From the NCBI GenBank assembly GCA_049515175.1, contig JBEKUI010000274.1:1-9352 (forward strand): a DNA stretch of 9,352 nucleotides, in the 5' to 3' direction. Made by a program: the position numbers and the translations under genes. This DNA is from JACQNR01 sp049515175. GTDB taxonomy: Bacteria > Acidobacteriota > Terriglobia > UBA7540. Below, one piece after another: positions 5,783 to 9,352 of the stretch. Position 1 is the first letter of the stretch; each line of letters begins with the position of its first letter. The notes beneath the pieces are model-generated. The model worked only from the letters and a program-made list of their open reading frames with translations, did not search any database and was not told the DNA's origin.

Positions 5783-5840
5783 GCTCAGTGGGCTTTGCCC
5801 CTGGTGCCTTACGCGATTTCGACGATTGGATAGTTCTTGA
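5728..5840 (+). pseudogene. Out-of-frame C-terminal segment of the IS701 transposase
   Basis: From the A8 run onward the +1 frame encodes TLGATLPAVRRSLQRVLIRL, SGLCPWCLTRFRR and a short tail, ending at TGA (5838-5840). This is the kind of ending IS701-family transposases have: an 'LPxxRRxLQ' helix followed by a C-x2-C pair. It overlaps the end of the in-frame transposase, which stops at 5782. It is expressed only if the reading frame shifts or the transcript loses one A (or gains two). Confidence 0.7.
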
Positions 5841-6097
5841 TTGAAGTGCCTGGAGACAAAGGGTAAGCTTCCGCGTTGATGCGGAGCGAGGTCACGTGGC
5901 CTTTTCGCGGCGGAATGTGCATGCGGTTTTCTTCGGCTCCGGGCTTATCTCCATCTGATGCTGCCCGCTGTGGCATTGCCCGGCGGCCCCATGGGGTACC
6001 AATCATCGCAAAACCCTGCTACCATCCCTTCGTTTCGGCTCCATGCGGGTGGTCGTCCTCCCGCAATCGGCGCGGGGAGCGCAGGCAGTTCTAAGCG
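5841..6097. other. Stretch without a recognised gene right of the IS
   Basis: 257 bp follow the frameshifted transposase tail. Short frames cross both strands; one on the minus strand (6006-5809) would give 65 residues and overlaps the transposase end, but none shows a family motif or a ribosome site. An in-frame TAA at 6092-6094, two codons before the next ATG, closes the region. It may hold the right end of the insertion sequence (tentatively at 5870) and the promoter of the next gene. No promoter could be placed with confidence. Confidence 0.45.
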
Positions 6098-7069
6098 ATG
6101 AAGTCCAAGTTCGAGAGTTTTGATCGTTCGCGGCTGCTCATCAAGCCGCTGGCCGAGCGGCAGCACGACATGCGGGTCGGCGACGTTCTGAGTCTGGATG
6201 AGACACCTCCTCCTTATTCGCATCCCCACTTGATCGAACTCGCCCGGCGAATCGACGCCGCCAGGGCTCGCGGCGCCGCCCGCATCCTAATGATGGGAGC
6301 GCACGTCATCAAGTCGGGAGTGAGCCGTCATCTGATCGACCTCATCGAGCGCGGCTGTCTCACGCACATCGCAACCAACGGCGCCAGCGCGATTCATGAC
6401 TACGAACTGGCGCGGGCCGGCGCCTCCACGGAAAGCGTGGCGCGCTACATTCGCAGCGGGGAGTTCGGCCTCTGGCGCGAAACCGGCGAACTCAATGACA
6501 TCATCCGCGAGGCGGCGGAACTGGAACTCGGCCTGGGTGAGAACGTGGGGAGAAGAATCGAGTCGAGCGATTTCGCGCACAAAGACGTGAGCATCTTTGC
6601 GGCAGCCTACCGGAACGCCGTGCCGGCAACCGTGCACGCCGGAATCGGCTACGACATCACTCACGAGCATCCCAATTGCGACGGCGCGGCGTTGGGCGCA
6701 GCGAGCTATCGTGATTTCCTCATCTTCGCGCGCTCGGTCGAGAACCTCGAAGGCGGCGTCCTGCTCAGCTTCGGATCGGCGATCATGGGGCCCGAGGTCT
6801 ATCTCAAGGCTCTGGCGATGGCCCGCAACGTCGCGCATCAGCAGGGCCGCACGATTCGCCGCTTCACGACCGCGGTGTTCGACCTCGTGCCGATTCAGGG
6901 CGATATTCATCACGAGCTGCCGAAAACCGACGCCGGCTACTACTTCCGCCCTCACAAAACAATTCTGGTCCGCACGGTCGCCGACGGCGGGGAGAGCTAC
7001 TATTTCTGCGGCGACCACCGCGCCACGTTGCCCGCCCTGCGTCGCGCTCTGCTCGAGCCCTCCTCATAG
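6098..7069 (+). CDS. Conserved protein with deoxyhypusine-synthase-like features
   Basis: A 323-aa soluble protein without signal peptide or membrane segment. It looks strongly conserved, with motifs ILMMGAHVIKSG (63-74), THIATNGASAIHDYELA (89-105), VHAGIGYDITHEHPNCDG (179-196) and GSAIMGPEVYLKALAMARN (226-244). The glycine-rich turns and the 'ATNG...HD.E' segment recall the NAD-binding fold of deoxyhypusine synthase-like proteins, and Lys237 in PEVYLKAL sits where that family has its lysine-bearing helix. That alignment is my inference and is weak. Bacterial proteins of this kind are usually annotated as hypothetical. The His and Asp in HEHPNCD could be catalytic or bind metal. The start is well supported by an in-frame TAA two codons upstream, though no strong ribosome site precedes it. 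Neighbours give no functional hint. I would call it real and conserved, function unknown. Confidence 0.85.
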   Translation: MKSKFESFDRSRLLIKPLAERQHDMRVGDVLSLDETPPPYSHPHLIELARRIDAARARGAARILMMGAHVIKSGVSRHLIDLIERGCLTHIATNGASAIHDYELARAGASTESVARYIRSGEFGLWRETGELNDIIREAAELELGLGENVGRRIESSDFAHKDVSIFAAAYRNAVPATVHAGIGYDITHEHPNCDGAALGAASYRDFLIFARSVENLEGGVLLSFGSAIMGPEVYLKALAMARNVAHQQGRTIRRFTTAVFDLVPIQGDIHHELPKTDAGYYFRPHKTILVRTVADGGESYYFCGDHRATLPALRRALLEPSS

Positions 7070-7114
7070 CTGAGAGGGCTGGTAGGGCCGCCCCTCCCCG
7101 ATCGAAGACCTGTG

Positions 7115-7142
7115 TTGCCATGGGGCCGCACCTCTGTGTAGT
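7115..7142 (+). promoter_or_regulatory. Promoter for the TPR gene, predicted leaderless
   Basis: TTGCCA (7115-7120), a 16-bp spacer and TGTAGT (7137-7142) match the sigma70 boxes at 5 of 6 and 4 of 6 positions. Seven bases separate the -10 box from ATG 7150, so transcription would start at or beside the start codon. This also favours ATG 7150 over the in-frame ATG at 7120, which overlaps the -35 box. Confidence 0.4.
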
Positions 7143-7149
7143 CTGGTCG

Positions 7150-8754
7150 ATGGTGGACCGGAATCACCCGACTCGCATAACCCGCCCGACGGCTCGCCGC
7201 GCGACGCTGGCGCTGCTCATCGCCGCCCTGCTTTTCCCGGCGGCGCGCGCCGGTGCAGCCACGGACGCTCTTGACGAAGAACTGCAGAAGATCCAACAGC
7301 TCGTCCAGGATCGAGACCTGGCGGGGGCGCGCGCTGAGTTGACACGGGCCATGCAGGAGTTTCCCAACAACGGCAATCTTTACGGCCTGCTGGGTGTGGT
7401 CGAGGCGAGCGCGGGAAACTACGCGGCCGCCGAGGCGAATCTCCGGAAGGCCATTGCACTCATTCCCCACTTCACAGGCGCGTACCTGAACCTGGGGCGA
7501 ATTTATCAGGAGAACTCGGCCAAGGATCCCGGCGCCGCGAAAAAGGCCCTCGACATCTACGAAAAGCTGCTGCGCTTCCAGCCGGACAACCGCGAGGCGA
7601 TCTTTCAGAGCGCGCTGCTCTTGGAACGGCAGGGATCGTTCCCACCCGCGCTCGACCGGCTGGCTCGCCTCTCCGCTGCGGACCAGGAGATTCCCCAAGC
7701 GCTGGCGGTGAAATGCGCGGCGCTCGCCGCCACCGGCAAGCTCCCAGAAGCCGCTGCCGCTGCCGACCGCCTGCTCCAGAACCCGCAGACGGGCGACGCG
7801 GACGTGTTTCCGATTCTTCCCGTGCTCGAGTCGCACGGCGCGAGCGATGTCGCAGCACGCCTGCTCCGCGCGCGCGCCCAGCGCCAGGGCACTTACGAAT
7901 TGTTTTACACTCTGGGCCTGCTTGAAAAGCGCCGCGGGAATCTCGCCCCGGCGCGCGAGGCGCTCGAGGAGGCCGCGCAGTACCGCCCGAACGACGTGCC
8001 GTTGCTGCTCGACCTGGCACGTGTCGCCTACGACCAGCACGATCACAAGGGCGCGCTCGGCTATCTCGCGCACGCCCGCGACCTCGCACCCCAGAACGCC
8101 GGCATCCACTTTTTCTGGGGAATCGCGTGCATCGAGGAGAGTCTCTTGCAGGAAGCCTACGACTCCTTGAAGCGCGCCGTACAGCTCGACCCCGAAAACC
8201 CCTACTACAACTACGCCTTCGGACGGGTGATTCTTCCCCGCACCGACGCGAGCGAAGCCATTCCCGTTTTCCAGAAGTACCGCCAGCTCAAGCCTGACGA
8301 TCCCTGGGGGTTGCTCGCCCTGGGCGCAGCCTTCCTCAAGAATCACGATAACGATAAAGCCCGGCCCGAACTCGAGGCCGCCGCGAAGTACCCGCAGACC
8401 GCTCCCGGCGCGCATTTCTATCTCGGCCGCCTGGAGAATCAAGCCGGGGATTATACGGGAGCGTTGAAGCAGCTACAGCTGGCGCTTCAGGCGTTTCCGG
8501 AAATGTCGGAGGCCCATGCCGAGATGGGGGCGATCTGTCTCAAGCTCAAGGATTATCCCCAAGCTGAGAAGTCGCTTACGCGGGCGCTCGAACTGCGCCC
8601 CGAAAATTACACGGCGAACCTGAATCTCATGATCCTCTACCAGCGCACCAAAGATCCGCGCGCTCCTCAGCAGGCCGAGCGTTTCCGCGCCCTGCGCGAA
8701 AAACTCGACAAGAGCGAAATCGAAATGCTGCGGAGCGTTCAGGTGCAGCCTTAG
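7150..8754 (+). CDS. Secreted TPR-repeat protein
   Basis: A 534-aa protein. A basic N-terminus is followed by a hydrophobic core (ATLALLIAALLFPA) and AARAGA, a signal peptidase I site near residue 35, so the protein should be periplasmic or secreted. The rest is helical and made of about ten tetratricopeptide repeats from roughly residue 70 to 515. Clear units are YGLLGVVEASAGNYAAAEAN, TGAYLNLGRIYQ, YTLGLLEKRRGNLAPAREAL, HFFWGIACIEESLLQEAYDS and HAEMGAICLKLKDYPQAEKS, with the usual W/L-G-Y-A-P spacing. A region at about 170-245 is less regular. TPR arrays bind other proteins; no enzymatic domain is present. ATG 7150 is chosen over 7120 because the signal peptide begins there and a promoter lies 7 nt upstream. 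The gene starts 80 bp after the preceding gene and may be separately transcribed. Partners cannot be named. Confidence 0.9.
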   Translation: MVDRNHPTRITRPTARRATLALLIAALLFPAARAGAATDALDEELQKIQQLVQDRDLAGARAELTRAMQEFPNNGNLYGLLGVVEASAGNYAAAEANLRKAIALIPHFTGAYLNLGRIYQENSAKDPGAAKKALDIYEKLLRFQPDNREAIFQSALLLERQGSFPPALDRLARLSAADQEIPQALAVKCAALAATGKLPEAAAAADRLLQNPQTGDADVFPILPVLESHGASDVAARLLRARAQRQGTYELFYTLGLLEKRRGNLAPAREALEEAAQYRPNDVPLLLDLARVAYDQHDHKGALGYLAHARDLAPQNAGIHFFWGIACIEESLLQEAYDSLKRAVQLDPENPYYNYAFGRVILPRTDASEAIPVFQKYRQLKPDDPWGLLALGAAFLKNHDNDKARPELEAAAKYPQTAPGAHFYLGRLENQAGDYTGALKQLQLALQAFPEMSEAHAEMGAICLKLKDYPQAEKSLTRALELRPENYTANLNLMILYQRTKDPRAPQQAERFRALREKLDKSEIEMLRSVQVQP

Positions 8755-8920
8755 ATCGTGCCCGGCATTTCGAGTCCCGGAAATTGCCAAAGACCGTAGC
8801 GCCCGCCGATGGCCTTCGTGGCGTCTAGCCGAAGACTCCGCCTATCAGTGGAATGGCGTGAGAGTTTGATTTCATCGTTTTCGAGTCATCACCGAACGCC
8901 GCCACGCTGAGGAGAGGAAC
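8755..8920. other. Intergenic gap with a weak hairpin
   Basis: 166 bp lie between the TPR gene and the next start. GGCATTTC (8764-8771) pairs with GAAATTGCC (8780-8788) with one bulged base and an 8-nt loop, close behind the TPR stop. It may act as a weak transcript end, but there is no T-run. The remainder shows only the ribosome site of the next gene (GAGGAGAGG, just before 8921). Confidence 0.4.
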
Positions 8921-9352
8921 ATGGTTTACCTAATCGCCGCGCTGTTGCTCCTATCGGGATCAACATGGGCCCAAACCCCCGCCGCGGACCCTCTCGATGT
9001 GGGAGACCTGCCGCGCCTGAAGAACTTCTCCGCGTATCGAAGCTCCAGCAATAACCCTTATGTGGATAGCAACGACGACTGCAAGCATCCCATTCCGGGT
9101 GAGACGGTGGTGCTGGCGGACCTGCAAGGCCCGGGAATCGTCACGCACCTCTGGGTCACGGTGGCCGACAACGAATACGGCTGGCCACGCCTGGCCCGTC
9201 TGCGCGTCTATTACGACGGCTCCAAGACGCCTAGCGTCGACGTGCCGCTGGGAGACTTCTTCGGCGTGGGCCACGGCTACGAGCGCAATCTTAACTCCCT
9301 GATGGTGCGCAACAGTTCGCTCGGGCGGGCGCGCAACAGTTACTGGCCAATG
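8921..9352 (+). CDS. Partial secreted DUF2961 / GH172-family protein
   Basis: The first 144 codons are in view and the frame is open at the right edge. The N-terminus is a signal peptide (MVYLIAALLLLSGSTWA, cut before QTP), so the protein is exported. After it come LKNFSAYRSSSNNP, GETVVLADLQGPGIVTHLWV and LRVYYDGSKTPSVDVPLGDF followed by FGVGHG, the conserved N-terminal part of DUF2961 proteins. That family is now classed as glycoside hydrolase family 172, whose studied members act on fructofuranose or D-arabinofuranose linkages. The catalytic residues cannot be checked because most of the protein lies beyond the window. A strong ribosome site (GAGGAGAGG) ends about 3 nt before the ATG, with GGAG 6 nt away. 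The likely role is extracellular or periplasmic glycan breakdown; the substrate is unknown. Confidence 0.88.
   Translation, partial: MVYLIAALLLLSGSTWAQTPAADPLDVGDLPRLKNFSAYRSSSNNPYVDSNDDCKHPIPGETVVLADLQGPGIVTHLWVTVADNEYGWPRLARLRVYYDGSKTPSVDVPLGDFFGVGHGYERNLNSLMVRNSSLGRARNSYWPM

Larger units (their letters stand above)
4476..5870 (+). mobile_element. IS701-family insertion sequence (boundaries tentative)
   Basis: The transposase at 4520 identifies the element. The ends were sought by comparing flanks. AAGTTACTCTTGACTCC (4476-4492) matches the reverse complement of 5870-5852 (AAGCTTACCCTTTGTCTCC) at about 15 of 17 positions once two single-base gaps are allowed. That gives about 1.4 kb, the usual size for the family. 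No flanking duplication of a YTAR tetranucleotide is seen at these ends (GGTT on the left, CCGC on the right), so the terminal repeats may be a chance match or one flank may have been rearranged. Presence of the element is sure; the exact ends are not. Confidence 0.55.

Noticed and set aside
5809..6006. 65-codon minus-strand frame right of the transposase
   Set aside because: It has no ribosome site or known motif and overlaps the transposase tail, so it was kept only as a note in the intergenic entry.
7079..7099. GGTAGGGCCGCCCCTCCCC segment resembling the palindrome at 95-122
   Set aside because: Only part of the sequence is shared and the two arms no longer pair well; it may be a decayed copy or chance GC-rich similarity.
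7000..8442. 480-codon minus-strand frame opposite the TPR gene
   Set aside because: The sense strand encodes a regular TPR array with a signal peptide; the antisense frame has no recognisable family.

Overview
The window is GC-rich with densely packed genes. I see no rRNA, tRNA or CRISPR array. The mix of genes suggests an Acidobacteriota-type soil bacterium: a secreted TPR protein, a DUF2961/GH172 protein, a signal-anchored trypsin-like protease with an unfamiliar C-terminal domain, an IS701-type transposase, an xdhC/mocA pair, and intergenic palindromes of the GTAGGGGCGGGGC type. This is an inference from gene content; there is no phylogenetic marker here.

Layout. On the left, reading leftwards, are the start of a secreted protein that runs off the edge (72 to 1) and a medium-chain dehydrogenase of quinone-oxidoreductase type (1147 to 119). 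They are separated by a perfect 13-bp GC-rich hairpin. A 559-bp gene-free divergent region (1148-1706) follows, holding an imperfect hairpin, a perfect 14-bp palindrome and a strong-looking promoter. Next, reading right, come xdhC (1707-2531) and a mocA-like cytidylyltransferase gene (2601-3191). These two are accessory factors for molybdenum hydroxylases, but no such hydroxylase gene is in view. They converge on a leftward serine protease gene (4449 to 3247).

Upstream of the protease sits an IS701-family insertion sequence. Its transposase (4520-5782) carries an A8 run that throws the last ~38 codons into another frame. To its right lie a 257-bp stretch without a recognisable gene, a conserved protein with deoxyhypusine-synthase-like features (6098-7069), a secreted TPR-repeat protein (7150-8754), and the first 144 codons of a secreted DUF2961/GH172 protein (8921 to the right edge).

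How it fits together. XdhC and MocA are the only clear functional pair: MocA makes the cytosine-dinucleotide form of the molybdenum cofactor, and XdhC protects it and helps insert it. The other genes look like independent units. Three genes (xdhC, the transposase and the TPR gene) share an unusual layout: a sigma70-like promoter whose -10 box lies 6-7 nt before the ATG, which predicts leaderless mRNAs. At least four other genes (the left-edge gene, the dehydrogenase, the protease and the GH172 gene) have ordinary Shine-Dalgarno sequences instead. No complete new multi-gene system is evident. The points most worth a second look are the leaderless layout, the transposase slip site, the protease C-terminal domain and the deoxyhypusine-synthase-like protein.
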